NCBI GenBank assembly: GCA_022711575.1
Contig: JAKLES010000004.1
Span: 1 to 37,889, forward strand
Source: Deltaproteobacteria bacterium
Lineage (GTDB): Bacteria > Desulfobacterota > Syntrophia > Syntrophales > Smithellaceae
Length of the DNA: 37,889 bases
Direction: 5' to 3'
Shown here: in pieces, positions 18,236-26,506 of the stretch
How positions within the stretch are numbered: position 1 is the stretch's first letter
Layout: each line of letters begins with the position of its first letter
Translations under genes and position numbers: made by a program
The notes under the pieces: model-generated
What the model was told of the DNA's origin: nothing
The model's input: the letters and a program-made list of their open reading frames with translations, nothing else
The model's database searches: none

Positions 18236-19948
18236 ATGTCGAAATACAAAAAATATATTTCATCAATATGTCAAATACTTAGTTTGAGTATCATAATCTT
18301 GTTGATTACCGGTTTTCAGGTACACGCTGAAAATGCATATAAAAATGACACTCTCCCGAGCCCGGTGATAGAGAATAAAAAACAAGATCAAGCCATGCCG
18401 GAGAAAGCAGTCAAGGCAGTAAAGAACATCCTGTTTGGTGAGCAACAACAAAATTCATCAGATGATGATGAAAGTGTAGAAGTTGAAGAAGAGCAGGACC
18501 TGATGGAAAATGCCCTTGAAATTCTAGAAGTAGCCGACAGCTACTGGAATAATGGTGATATCGAAAATACCTTAAATGAACTGGATAAAGCCTACGCGTT
18601 GCTTTTGGACACGAATGGCAATGTGGAGATTGCCAGGCAGAAGGATGATTTACGTCTTTTAATTTCCCGGCGCATCCTGACAGTTTACTCCTCTCAACGG
18701 ACCCGCACCAACGGCAAGGGCAGTGAAATTCCACTTTTATTGAATGCGGATGTCGAAAAAGAAATTCGTTCATTTCAGGGTCATGAAAGGGAATTTTTTA
18801 CATCCTCATATCAGCGTTCCGGAATGTACAAGGACATCATTGTTGATGAATTAAGAAAAGCAGGAGTGCCAGAGGAACTGTTCTGGCTTCCTCTGGTAGA
18901 AAGCGGCTTCAAGGCTAGCGCTTTGTCGCGCGCAAGAGCTCTTGGACTGTGGCAGTTTATTCCATCCACAGGTTACAAATTCGGTCTGACCCGTGATGAA
19001 TGGACTGACGAACGTATGGATGTTTTGAAATCTACTCAAGCGGCCATCTCTTATCTAAAAGAACTACACGCAATGTTTGGCGACTGGCTCACGGTGCTTG
19101 CGGCTTATAATTGTGGTGAAGGTAGAGTACTGCGCGTGATATCCAGACAGCACATTAATTACTTTGATCGTTTTTGGGATCTCTACTCTCAATTACCCAA
19201 TGAAACAGCCCGTTATGTTCCCCGTTTTCTCGCAACATTACATATCATTAAAAACCCGGGTAAGTATGGTTTTGATCTACAGACCACAACCGACTCATCA
19301 CTTAGATATGAAACAGTTAAAGTCAACAAGATGATGAAGTTGGCGGATGTGGCGTCTAAAATTGAAGTATCTGAAGATGTTATCAATGTACTCAACGCAG
19401 AACTCAGATACAAGATAACACCTAATCGCGAATACGAGCTCAAAATACCCAAGGACTCACTACAGAAATTCAATCTGGTTTACAACGATATTCCGAATGC
19501 GGAAAAACCCACCATTACCCGTTACACCCCTCCCTCTTCGCGCTATATCAGACATCGCGTTCGGCCTGGAGAAACAGTGGCATCTATTGCAAAGAGATAT
19601 CGAGTATCTAGACAAGCAATTTTTAGCTCAAATCGTATTAATAAAAAGAAGAGGTTGATGAAAGGTCAAATTATTCGAATTCCAGTTGATAACTTAGAAA
19701 CTGCAAATATGAAACAAAAAACTTCCGGCAGTAAAAATGCTCGCAAAACAACCGACTCGGTAAAAATATATAAAGTTAAAAAAGGCGATTCTTTGTTCAG
19801 CATTGCACAACGCTTCAACGTTCCAATGGACAAAATCAAAGAAATAAACAATTTAAAAACAAATTCTGTTCAAGCCGGACGGAAACTGAAACTTCCCTGT
19901 GACGAAGTAGGAAATAATGAGAAAGGGAAACAGGAGGTTCGTAGTTAA
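18236..19948 (+). CDS. MltD-like lytic transglycosylase with two LysM domains
   Basis: This is a secreted or membrane-tethered murein hydrolase. From ATG 18236 it has 570 residues. It begins with a signal peptide or anchor (about 8-30), then an acidic linker (DDDESVEVEEEQ, 76-87) and a helical region. The SLT domain contains LPLVESGFKASALS (likely catalytic Glu222), ALGLWQFIPSTGYKFGL and LAAYNCGEGRV. Two LysM peptidoglycan-binding domains follow, at about 440-483 and 511-554 (VRPGETVASIAKRY; VKKGDSLFSIAQRF). An upstream ATG (18104) would add 44 residues but has no ribosome site and would bury the signal peptide; 18236 has AGGAG nine bases before it. No lipobox is visible, unlike E. coli MltD. 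It converges with ybeY across 33 bases. Confidence 0.93.
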   Translation: MSKYKKYISSICQILSLSIIILLITGFQVHAENAYKNDTLPSPVIENKKQDQAMPEKAVKAVKNILFGEQQQNSSDDDESVEVEEEQDLMENALEILEVADSYWNNGDIENTLNELDKAYALLLDTNGNVEIARQKDDLRLLISRRILTVYSSQRTRTNGKGSEIPLLLNADVEKEIRSFQGHEREFFTSSYQRSGMYKDIIVDELRKAGVPEELFWLPLVESGFKASALSRARALGLWQFIPSTGYKFGLTRDEWTDERMDVLKSTQAAISYLKELHAMFGDWLTVLAAYNCGEGRVLRVISRQHINYFDRFWDLYSQLPNETARYVPRFLATLHIIKNPGKYGFDLQTTTDSSLRYETVKVNKMMKLADVASKIEVSEDVINVLNAELRYKITPNREYELKIPKDSLQKFNLVYNDIPNAEKPTITRYTPPSSRYIRHRVRPGETVASIAKRYRVSRQAIFSSNRINKKKRLMKGQIIRIPVDNLETANMKQKTSGSKNARKTTDSVKIYKVKKGDSLFSIAQRFNVPMDKIKEINNLKTNSVQAGRKLKLPCDEVGNNEKGKQEVRS

Positions 19949-19981
19949 TTATAAATAAGCAATATTGCCAGTAATCCTGAT

Positions 19982-20428
19982 TTAATTGAATGGGGTAAGC
20001 AATCGAAAAAGTTCCTCTTCTTTTTGTTTCATTTTCAAGGTATTCGCTTTAGACGTGTTTACATGGTTATAACCTAAAAGATGCAACAGTCCATGGATGA
20101 TTAAGAAAAAGATTTCCTCATCGAAACTAAGATTGCCCTTATCCGCGTCTCTGATGGCCGTATCCACAGATATTACAACATCACCCAGCATGTCGGGATT
20201 AACGTCTCCGAATTCACCTTCTTGAAGAGAGAAAGAAATAACATTGGTGGGTCGGTCTTTAAACAAATATTGTTTATTAATACATTGAATGGTTTCATCA
20301 TCGACTAACGTGATACTAATTTCCTTATTCGCGCAACCTGTCAATTTTAGAAGTTGGGTAACTTTAGAGCGGATCTTGCGTTTGTCGATTTTAATTCGCT
20401 TCTGCTGATTTTCGATTTGCACTTTCAT
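19982..20428 (-). CDS. ybeY: endoribonuclease YbeY
   Basis: YbeY is the zinc-dependent single-strand endoribonuclease needed for 16S rRNA 3' maturation and 70S quality control. The metal motif H-x3-H-x5-H is intact near the C-terminus (HGLLHLLGYNH). The family middle segment is present: LFKDRPTNVISFS, then MLGDVVIS. The start is chosen at 20428 (MKVQIENQQKRI, 148 residues), as family members begin this way. ATGs at 20479 and 20446 would add 17 or 11 residues that merely re-read the preceding gene. It overlaps the C-terminal coding end of the 7TM-HD gene by about 38 bases, so the two are translationally linked. The order phoH, 7TM-HD, ybeY is common outside enterobacteria. Confidence 0.94.
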   Translation of the reverse strand: MKVQIENQQKRIKIDKRKIRSKVTQLLKLTGCANKEISITLVDDETIQCINKQYLFKDRPTNVISFSLQEGEFGDVNPDMLGDVVISVDTAIRDADKGNLSFDEEIFFLIIHGLLHLLGYNHVNTSKANTLKMKQKEEELFRLLTPFN

Positions 20429-22703
20429 TGGACTCTTTTTTACCATTTGTCTCTTTGGAGAATGTTTGCGGATATTCAACGCGATGATGGAAAATACCCG
20501 TCAAAATTCGGGTAAATGTTTCCGCAATGGTGTTGAGGTTTTTCAGCGTTAACTCACAATCATCCAATTGACCGTCTGTGTATATACGCTCAATACGTTC
20601 CCGCACCAGTGATCGTATTCTCGCTGGTGTCGGATTCGAAAGTGTTCGGGAGGAGGCTTCAATGACATCACCCAGCATAACGAGTCCGGCCTCTTTGGTT
20701 TGCGGTTTCGGTCCGGGATAACGAAAATCACTTTCCGTTAGAGAACGAATCGATTCGTCCTTGTTCTTTTTGGCCTTTTCGTAAAAATAACTAACAAGAC
20801 TGGTACCGTGATGTTCACGGATAATATTGATGATCGGCTGACCGAGTTTTACCTTCAAGGCCAGGTCGTGACCTTCCTTGACATGGGAAATAATAATCAG
20901 GGAGCTCATTTTTGGTGAGAGCTTGTCGTGCCGATTGTCGTTGCTGGGTTGATTTTCAATATAGTAATGGGGTTTCGCCAATTTACCGATATCATGGTAA
21001 TAGGCGCTGACCTTTGCTAGTAATGAATTCGCGCCGATGGCTTCCGCTGCAGCTTCAACCAAAGAGGCAACAATGATACTGTGGTGATAAGTGCCCGGCG
21101 CTTCGATAATCATTCTCTGAAAAAGCGGTTGATTGAGATTGGCCAGTTCCAGCAACTTGATGTAGGTAATAAAACCGAATAGACTTTCAAAAATGGGTGT
21201 GATGCCCGCAACGAGAATTCCGGTGATAATGCCGCCGAGAAAGCCCATAACAATTCGTATTATTAAGTCATGAAGCAAATGGCCGGTTAAAAGATTCAAA
21301 CAAATAATTGCGGCCACATTGATAACCCCAAGAAAAACGCCGACCTTTAAAAAAGTAGAACGTTGACGGCTGTTGGCAATGTGATAGGAAGCAGCAACAG
21401 ATCCCAGAAACGAAAAAAGCGGGAAAATAATATTTTCATCGAAAAGAAGACTGATGAGAAAAGATGTCAGAACACTGATGATCAAAGCCACGTTGCGATT
21501 AACCAATACGGCGATAATCATGGCGCCACAGGCAAAGGGTATTGCAAAATAGCAGGCGTCAATCGGGATAGAAGTGAAAGCTCTGTTGATGGAAATAGAG
21601 ATGAAGATTCCCGCTTTGACGAAAAATACCTGTAGAACAGCAACTATAGCAAAAACGAGAAAGTCCACATTGGAACGGGATGTTGTTTTTAGCCAGTTTC
21701 TAGTGCGCCAGAAGTACAGGAGCAATGTCAGAAAGAGAACAGTGCAAAATATTCCCAAAAAGACCATCAGACGGGATATTTTATTGTCCGCAGAGGTTTT
21801 ATAAAATGCATCAAGTTTGGCCAGTTCCAGATAACCGATTTTTTCTCCTTCTCGAACAATCATCTCATTTTTTTGAACTTGGAAATAAACAGGTTTGACC
21901 TCCTCAATAATGGATAATATTCTCTTGTCTGTCTCCTTTTTATTGAAGATGAGATTGGGTTCAATAAGCTTTTTTAGAAGAGAAAAAGAAAATCGCCGGG
22001 CATCAATCTGATCGCCTTTGAAAATGGCGTTCACTTTTTTAGATAATATCGGGTCAATATCGTTAATATTCAGAACAAACGATACATCTTTCAGATTTTC
22101 CTCTGCCCTCGTAATCATATTAACGATAGTAATGCCTTTTTCCCGTTCGTTTTTTTGCAAAACGCTTGAAGTAACTAAAGTATTGTCGTAGAAAGAAGAA
22201 ATGACTCTGGACAGTCTTTGTAAAAGATCATCCGAATAATTGTTTGCTTTAAGAAAAGAAAATTCCTGTTGTGTCAGAGAGACACCTAATGATTTTTCCA
22301 AAATGGCTTTATGCGGTTGCGATGCTTGCTGCCCCGAAACTAGCGTAAAGGAATTTCTGATTTTTTTTATGAGAGTAATGGCCATTTCGGCATCATATTC
22401 ATAGATCGGTCTCGTATTAACCGAGGCTTCATTTCTTTTTTGTTGTGTGGAATGGACATCTTCGACCAGAAAATCACGATCCGCCTTGATGTTTTCCTGA
22501 GCAATCATACCATGGCGGTATTCCGGATTTGAATCATAGAGTTTAGGCGCTAGAATCAGTGTTAGTCCGACGCTTAAAAAAATGGCGATCGCCCAGCGCT
22601 GAAAAATGATATTATTTAAGAAATCGAAAGAAATTTTGCTCTTTTCTTTCAATTTCCGAAAAGTTGAAAATATTTTTCCCGATGTGGAATCTAGATAATT
22701 CAT
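20391..22703 (-). CDS. 7TM-HD family phosphohydrolase (PgpH-like)
   Basis: This 770-residue membrane protein has an N-terminal helix (about 36-52), a large extracytoplasmic 7TMR-HDED domain (about 60-300, ending KNEMIVREGEKI), a membrane region of about seven helices (about 311-500), and a cytoplasmic HD domain. The HD motif is at 570-571 (YYHDIGKLAKPHYY), with preceding His540/His541 (TYHHSIIVASLVEAAAEA). In Listeria the homologue PgpH hydrolyses cyclic di-AMP; that substrate is inferred here from architecture. The tail beyond the HD domain is hydrophilic and overlaps ybeY. The ATG is preceded by AAGG that overlaps the phoH stop; the gap to phoH is five bases. No cyclic di-AMP synthase is in the window. 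Confidence 0.93.
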   Translation of the reverse strand: MNYLDSTSGKIFSTFRKLKEKSKISFDFLNNIIFQRWAIAIFLSVGLTLILAPKLYDSNPEYRHGMIAQENIKADRDFLVEDVHSTQQKRNEASVNTRPIYEYDAEMAITLIKKIRNSFTLVSGQQASQPHKAILEKSLGVSLTQQEFSFLKANNYSDDLLQRLSRVISSFYDNTLVTSSVLQKNEREKGITIVNMITRAEENLKDVSFVLNINDIDPILSKKVNAIFKGDQIDARRFSFSLLKKLIEPNLIFNKKETDKRILSIIEEVKPVYFQVQKNEMIVREGEKIGYLELAKLDAFYKTSADNKISRLMVFLGIFCTVLFLTLLLYFWRTRNWLKTTSRSNVDFLVFAIVAVLQVFFVKAGIFISISINRAFTSIPIDACYFAIPFACGAMIIAVLVNRNVALIISVLTSFLISLLFDENIIFPLFSFLGSVAASYHIANSRQRSTFLKVGVFLGVINVAAIICLNLLTGHLLHDLIIRIVMGFLGGIITGILVAGITPIFESLFGFITYIKLLELANLNQPLFQRMIIEAPGTYHHSIIVASLVEAAAEAIGANSLLAKVSAYYHDIGKLAKPHYYIENQPSNDNRHDKLSPKMSSLIIISHVKEGHDLALKVKLGQPIINIIREHHGTSLVSYFYEKAKKNKDESIRSLTESDFRYPGPKPQTKEAGLVMLGDVIEASSRTLSNPTPARIRSLVRERIERIYTDGQLDDCELTLKNLNTIAETFTRILTGIFHHRVEYPQTFSKETNGKKESNESANRKSAEAN

Positions 22704-22708
22704 ATACC

Positions 22709-23704
22709 TTATTTATTTTTACTGGATTTATTGTCGATGTCCCATGAAGCGTAAGCGGAAATGACGTCGGCAACGAGGGGATGACGAACCACGTCCACCT
22801 GAGAAAAATGCACAATACGCACTGCATCCACTCTTTTCAGGATTTTTTCGGCCTCAATCAAACCTGATGCTTTTTCCGTCGGCAGATCAATTTGCGTGAT
22901 GTCGCCCGTCACAACAGCTTTTGAATTAAAACCCAGTCGCGTTAAAAACATCTTCATCTGTTCGGATGTCGTATTCTGGGCTTCATCCAAAATGATGAAT
23001 GAGTCGTTGAGCGTCCGTCCGCGCATAAACGCCAACGGTGCGACTTCAATCACTCCTTTGTGAATCATGACGTTTGCCTTTTCCATGTCCACCATGTCAT
23101 AGAGCGCGTCATATAAAGGGCGTAAATAAGGATTGACCTTTTCGGCTAGATCACCCGGCAGAAAGCCCAAACGCTCACCCGCTTCCACGGCAGGTCTGGT
23201 CAAAATAATCCGTTGTACTTTCTTTTCCAGTAATTGTGACACGGCCATTGCCATTGCCAGATAGGTTTTACCAGTGCCGGCAGGTCCTATGGCCAGAACC
23301 ATGTCGGCATTTCTCATGGAATCGATGTAACGCCGTTGAGCGATGCTTTTGGGTGCGATCATGCGCTTTTTGGAAGATATAAAAACCGTATCCAGAAAGA
23401 CATGGGCTAAATCAAAATGGATATCTTCGGTCAGAATTCGATGCGCATAGTCGATATCGGAAAAGTGAATATGCCAGCCTTTTTCCATAATCCCATAGAG
23501 TTGTTTGAACAAAAGTGAGATCTTTAGAACAGTGGCTTCATCGCCGGTGATGGAAAGTTGATTGCCCCAAGGCTTAATCGAGACTTGTTCAAGCTTTTCG
23601 AGGAGTTTTAAGTGATAGTCATGTTCGCCGCATAGATTTTTCAGCAAATTCTGATCCGCGAAGGATATTTTTTCTACCCGGATGCTTTTAGTTGCTTTTA
23701 TCAA
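22709..23704 (-). CDS. PhoH-family ATPase (YbeZ-like)
   Basis: A cytosolic P-loop NTPase of the PhoH/YbeZ group, probably acting on RNA with YbeY. The 331 residues include an N-terminal KH-like RNA-binding fold (about 10-75), Walker A GPAGTGKT at 140-147, the family motif LTRPAVEAGERLGFLPGDL (169-187), and Walker B FIILDEAQNTT (236-246). The start is TTG at 23704 with AGAGG about ten bases upstream. It heads the phoH-7TM-HD-ybeY trio; 118 bases separate it from the M20 peptidase gene. I did not find a strong promoter in that gap, only a short AACGC/GCGTT hairpin. Confidence 0.94.
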   Translation of the reverse strand: MIKATKSIRVEKISFADQNLLKNLCGEHDYHLKLLEKLEQVSIKPWGNQLSITGDEATVLKISLLFKQLYGIMEKGWHIHFSDIDYAHRILTEDIHFDLAHVFLDTVFISSKKRMIAPKSIAQRRYIDSMRNADMVLAIGPAGTGKTYLAMAMAVSQLLEKKVQRIILTRPAVEAGERLGFLPGDLAEKVNPYLRPLYDALYDMVDMEKANVMIHKGVIEVAPLAFMRGRTLNDSFIILDEAQNTTSEQMKMFLTRLGFNSKAVVTGDITQIDLPTEKASGLIEAEKILKRVDAVRIVHFSQVDVVRHPLVADVISAYASWDIDNKSSKNK

Positions 23705-23822
23705 ATGTATTCGGCCTCTAAAATATTAACCCAAACTCAACACTACTGCCGTTTGTTTCCATGAGCCATTTTCTAACGCGAAGGCGTTTCCTATCATTAT
23801 GAGACATTGAAAGCAATACAAT

Positions 23823-25064
23823 TTACGCCTGTAAAAACAGGTGGGCGAAGACCTTCGCATTGCCCAACATATTGTCAATTGGACAGTTTTCATCAGGTTG
23901 ATGCGCATGCATATTTGTTTTGGACCAGACCGCGACCGGATAGCCCTTTCTGCGAAGATAGGAGGCAACAGTTCCCGCGCCAACCCCCCCCGCATAAGCT
24001 TTCAGATGATAGATCTTCTCAATCGCTTCCCGCAATGCATAAACGACAGGAGAATCCACAGACGTAGGATGTGCGGACTGAACATATTGTTGCTGTGATT
24101 CCTCGATTTTCACTGAAAATTTCTTTTCCACTTTTTGGAAAATCTTTCTGATCTCGCCCAGGACCTCCTGGAGATCATATTGCGGCAGCACTCGGCAATC
24201 CATATAGAAGACGTCTTCGCCGGGAATGGTGTTGATGTTTCCCACGTTTGCTTCTTTTTTCGTCGGTTCAAATGTGCTGACAGGAGGGTCAAAAAGCGGA
24301 TCAACTGCATCGAAAATCTTGTGGAGTTTCCTCAATTTTGTCACCAGATAGGAAGCCGCCGAAAAAGCATTAATACCTAGTTGGGGCTTGCTACCGTGGC
24401 ATTGTTTGCCGGTTGTTTTGAAGCCTAGCCAAAGGATGCTTTTTTCCGCAATCTCGATAAGCGAGCCCTCGGGATTTCCCGAATCAGGAACCACAATTAA
24501 ATCATCCTGGCTGAAAATCTTTTCCGGCAAGTCCAGTACGTGGTACAATCCCTTACCACCGGAGGTTTCCTCGTCTGCCACAAAGAAAAGACCAATAGAG
24601 GACGCAGGGATGATGCCCTCGTCCATAAAAGCTTTGGCGGCAAAAATCGAGGCCACCATGTCCTGCTGGTTGTCTTCTGTTCCTCGGCCGTAGATATGGT
24701 TGTCTTTGACGTAGGCAGTGAAGGGATCGGCGCTCCAAAGATTGAGTTCGCCCGGTGGAACAATATCCAGATGCGTGATGATCCAAATGTTGCGGGTTTT
24801 ATTTTTCCCTTCGATAACGGTTAGAAAATTAGGTCGTAGGCCTGAAGAGACTCTTTCATCTGGCGCGTCATAATGGCGAAAAGAGCTAAAACCCATTTCG
24901 ATAAGACATTTTTTTAGCATTTGAGATTTTAACATTTCGCCGTCGCCACCATTGATCGGACCGACAGCAGGTATGGCCGTCAGTATTTTCTGCAGTTCAA
25001 TTATATCATCTCGATAGGTGTCAATTCTTTGGCAGATTTTTTCAAAGATATTCTCGTCTATCAT
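23823..25064 (-). CDS. M20-family metallopeptidase (ArgE/DapE type)
   Basis: A probable two-zinc amidohydrolase of the DapE/ArgE/CPG2 group, 413 residues. Metal ligands in order are His98 and Asp100 (ITHLDIVPPGE), bridging Asp131 (GRGTEDNQQ), Glu165/Glu166 (DEETSGG; general base and ligand), then a later Asp and a C-terminal His (the MHAHQPDENC segment). A dimerisation domain interrupts the catalytic domain (about 215-330). The substrate cannot be told from sequence: DapE (succinyl-diaminopimelate), ArgE, or a dipeptidase are all possible, and the clear DapE signature is not obvious to me. The start is ATG 25064 with AAGG eight bases upstream. It follows the second M16 gene by 14 bases. Confidence 0.88.
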   Translation of the reverse strand: MIDENIFEKICQRIDTYRDDIIELQKILTAIPAVGPINGGDGEMLKSQMLKKCLIEMGFSSFRHYDAPDERVSSGLRPNFLTVIEGKNKTRNIWIITHLDIVPPGELNLWSADPFTAYVKDNHIYGRGTEDNQQDMVASIFAAKAFMDEGIIPASSIGLFFVADEETSGGKGLYHVLDLPEKIFSQDDLIVVPDSGNPEGSLIEIAEKSILWLGFKTTGKQCHGSKPQLGINAFSAASYLVTKLRKLHKIFDAVDPLFDPPVSTFEPTKKEANVGNINTIPGEDVFYMDCRVLPQYDLQEVLGEIRKIFQKVEKKFSVKIEESQQQYVQSAHPTSVDSPVVYALREAIEKIYHLKAYAGGVGAGTVASYLRRKGYPVAVWSKTNMHAHQPDENCPIDNMLGNAKVFAHLFLQA

Positions 25065-25078
25065 GAATTAGCCTTAAC

Positions 25079-26506
25079 TTATTGTTGTGGTAAGATAAAA
25101 ATAGGTTGTTCCCATTGTTCAGGTAATTTGCCGAATTGATCCGTATCGCCTACAATAATCGTCAGCCTTCTTTTTGCGTTAAGGTATTTACCGGCGACAC
25201 GTTTTAAATCCTTGCACGCCACAGCTTCAATTCTTTTTCGATAGTTGATCAGATAATCGTCTGGTAATTTCTCAAACGCAATAGTCATTTGTTGAGAAAC
25301 AATCTGTTCGGGCTGCTCAAAAGAGAAAATAAAACCATTGAGTAAAGATTTTTTTGCCCAGTCCAGTTCGTCTTGAGAGACGGAGCCAGCCGCGACATCA
25401 TCCAGGATGGAATTCATTAAGTGAAGTGCCTGAAAGGTCGATGCTGTTTTGGTAAAAGCATATGTTCCGAAAACACCGTAATTGCTGCGAGCACGGTAAA
25501 AGCTGCCGGCGCTGTAAGCCAACCCTTCATTATTGCGGACAGCGCTAAATATTTTTGAAGGAAAGCCACCGCTGCCAATGATAAAATCAAGAATGGCAAA
25601 AGCGTAAAAATCCGGGTCATTTTTGCTGATTGTGAATTCCCCGCTGACCACGGTTGATTGTGGGATATCTTTCCGTATAAAGAAAAGACCATGGCCTGGT
25701 TCTTTCGGCGGCGGCGCAATCTTGATGGCCTGCCGGGAATCTTTCCAGTGGCCGAAGTATTGCCGGATTTTGTTGATAGCTTCTTCCTTGGAAATATCGC
25801 CGGAGATGGCAAAGATGACATTGGACGGAAAGAAATATTCACGGTGAAAACTGGTTAAATCATCGCGGGTGATTTGCTTAAGAGAGGTTGGCGTCGCATA
25901 ACGCCCCCGTGGATCGGAAGGATAAAGCAGGCGGTTGAATTCACGAAATGCAAATTTTTGCGGATTATCTGCCACCCGACGCAGTTCTTCTTTTTTCAGA
26001 GATAGCGCCGTTTGCAATTTTTCTTCTTCAAATGCCGGTTCGATGAGTATCTGTGCAAGTAAATTCAGACAAACATCCAGATCGCTCTTCAAAAAAGAAA
26101 AATAAACAGAGGCGGAGTCAAGCGACATGGAAATAGATGGCGAAACGGCCAGGAAATCCAAACGCTGCTCAATATCTCCGCTGCTCAATTGTTTAGTGCC
26201 GCCTGTTCGCATCGTATAAGCGGTCAGTTCTGCCAAACCTTCTTTACCGTGGGGATCATGCAGCGCTCCGGTGCGCACCAGCGCGGACACCGAAACCAGA
26301 GGCAATTCGTCGTTCCGAAGGTAAAACAAAACCATGCCGTTATCCAGCAAAACGCGCTCGGCTTCTGGTACACGAAAATCCAGCCCGGGATATTTTAATT
26401 TGTCCGGTGAGATGAATTTTTGAGCCGCTGACGCACCGGACACAATCATTCCGCAAAGCAATACTAGCAATCCGGTTACGCAATAAACATTAAATTTATT
26501 TTTCAT
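25079..26506 (-). CDS. M16-family peptidase-like subunit lacking the zinc motif
   Basis: A secreted insulinase-type (M16) protein: signal peptide (about 1-28 from ATG 26506), then two M16 half-domains. Where active M16 enzymes have H-x-x-E-H, this chain reads GKEGLAELTAYTMRTGG, so both histidines are missing. The C-terminal half is conserved (AILDFIIGSGGFPSKIFSAVRNNEGLAYSAGS, split here by its R/Y loop). This is the expected pattern of the non-catalytic partner in two-gene M16 systems, such as the beta/alpha pairs of mitochondrial processing peptidase or bacterial M16 heterodimers. An ATG at 26524 would add six residues. The chosen start overlaps the active M16 gene by 11 bases. Confidence 0.88.
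   Translation of the reverse strand: MKNKFNVYCVTGLLVLLCGMIVSGASAAQKFISPDKLKYPGLDFRVPEAERVLLDNGMVLFYLRNDELPLVSVSALVRTGALHDPHGKEGLAELTAYTMRTGGTKQLSSGDIEQRLDFLAVSPSISMSLDSASVYFSFLKSDLDVCLNLLAQILIEPAFEEEKLQTALSLKKEELRRVADNPQKFAFREFNRLLYPSDPRGRYATPTSLKQITRDDLTSFHREYFFPSNVIFAISGDISKEEAINKIRQYFGHWKDSRQAIKIAPPPKEPGHGLFFIRKDIPQSTVVSGEFTISKNDPDFYAFAILDFIIGSGGFPSKIFSAVRNNEGLAYSAGSFYRARSNYGVFGTYAFTKTASTFQALHLMNSILDDVAAGSVSQDELDWAKKSLLNGFIFSFEQPEQIVSQQMTIAFEKLPDDYLINYRKRIEAVACKDLKRVAGKYLNAKRRLTIIVGDTDQFGKLPEQWEQPIFILPQQ

Noticed and set aside
25079-26506. Second M16 gene as a decaying pseudogene
   Set aside because: The frame is intact, with a signal peptide and conserved C-terminal half; loss of H-x-x-E-H is the normal pattern for a non-catalytic M16 partner.
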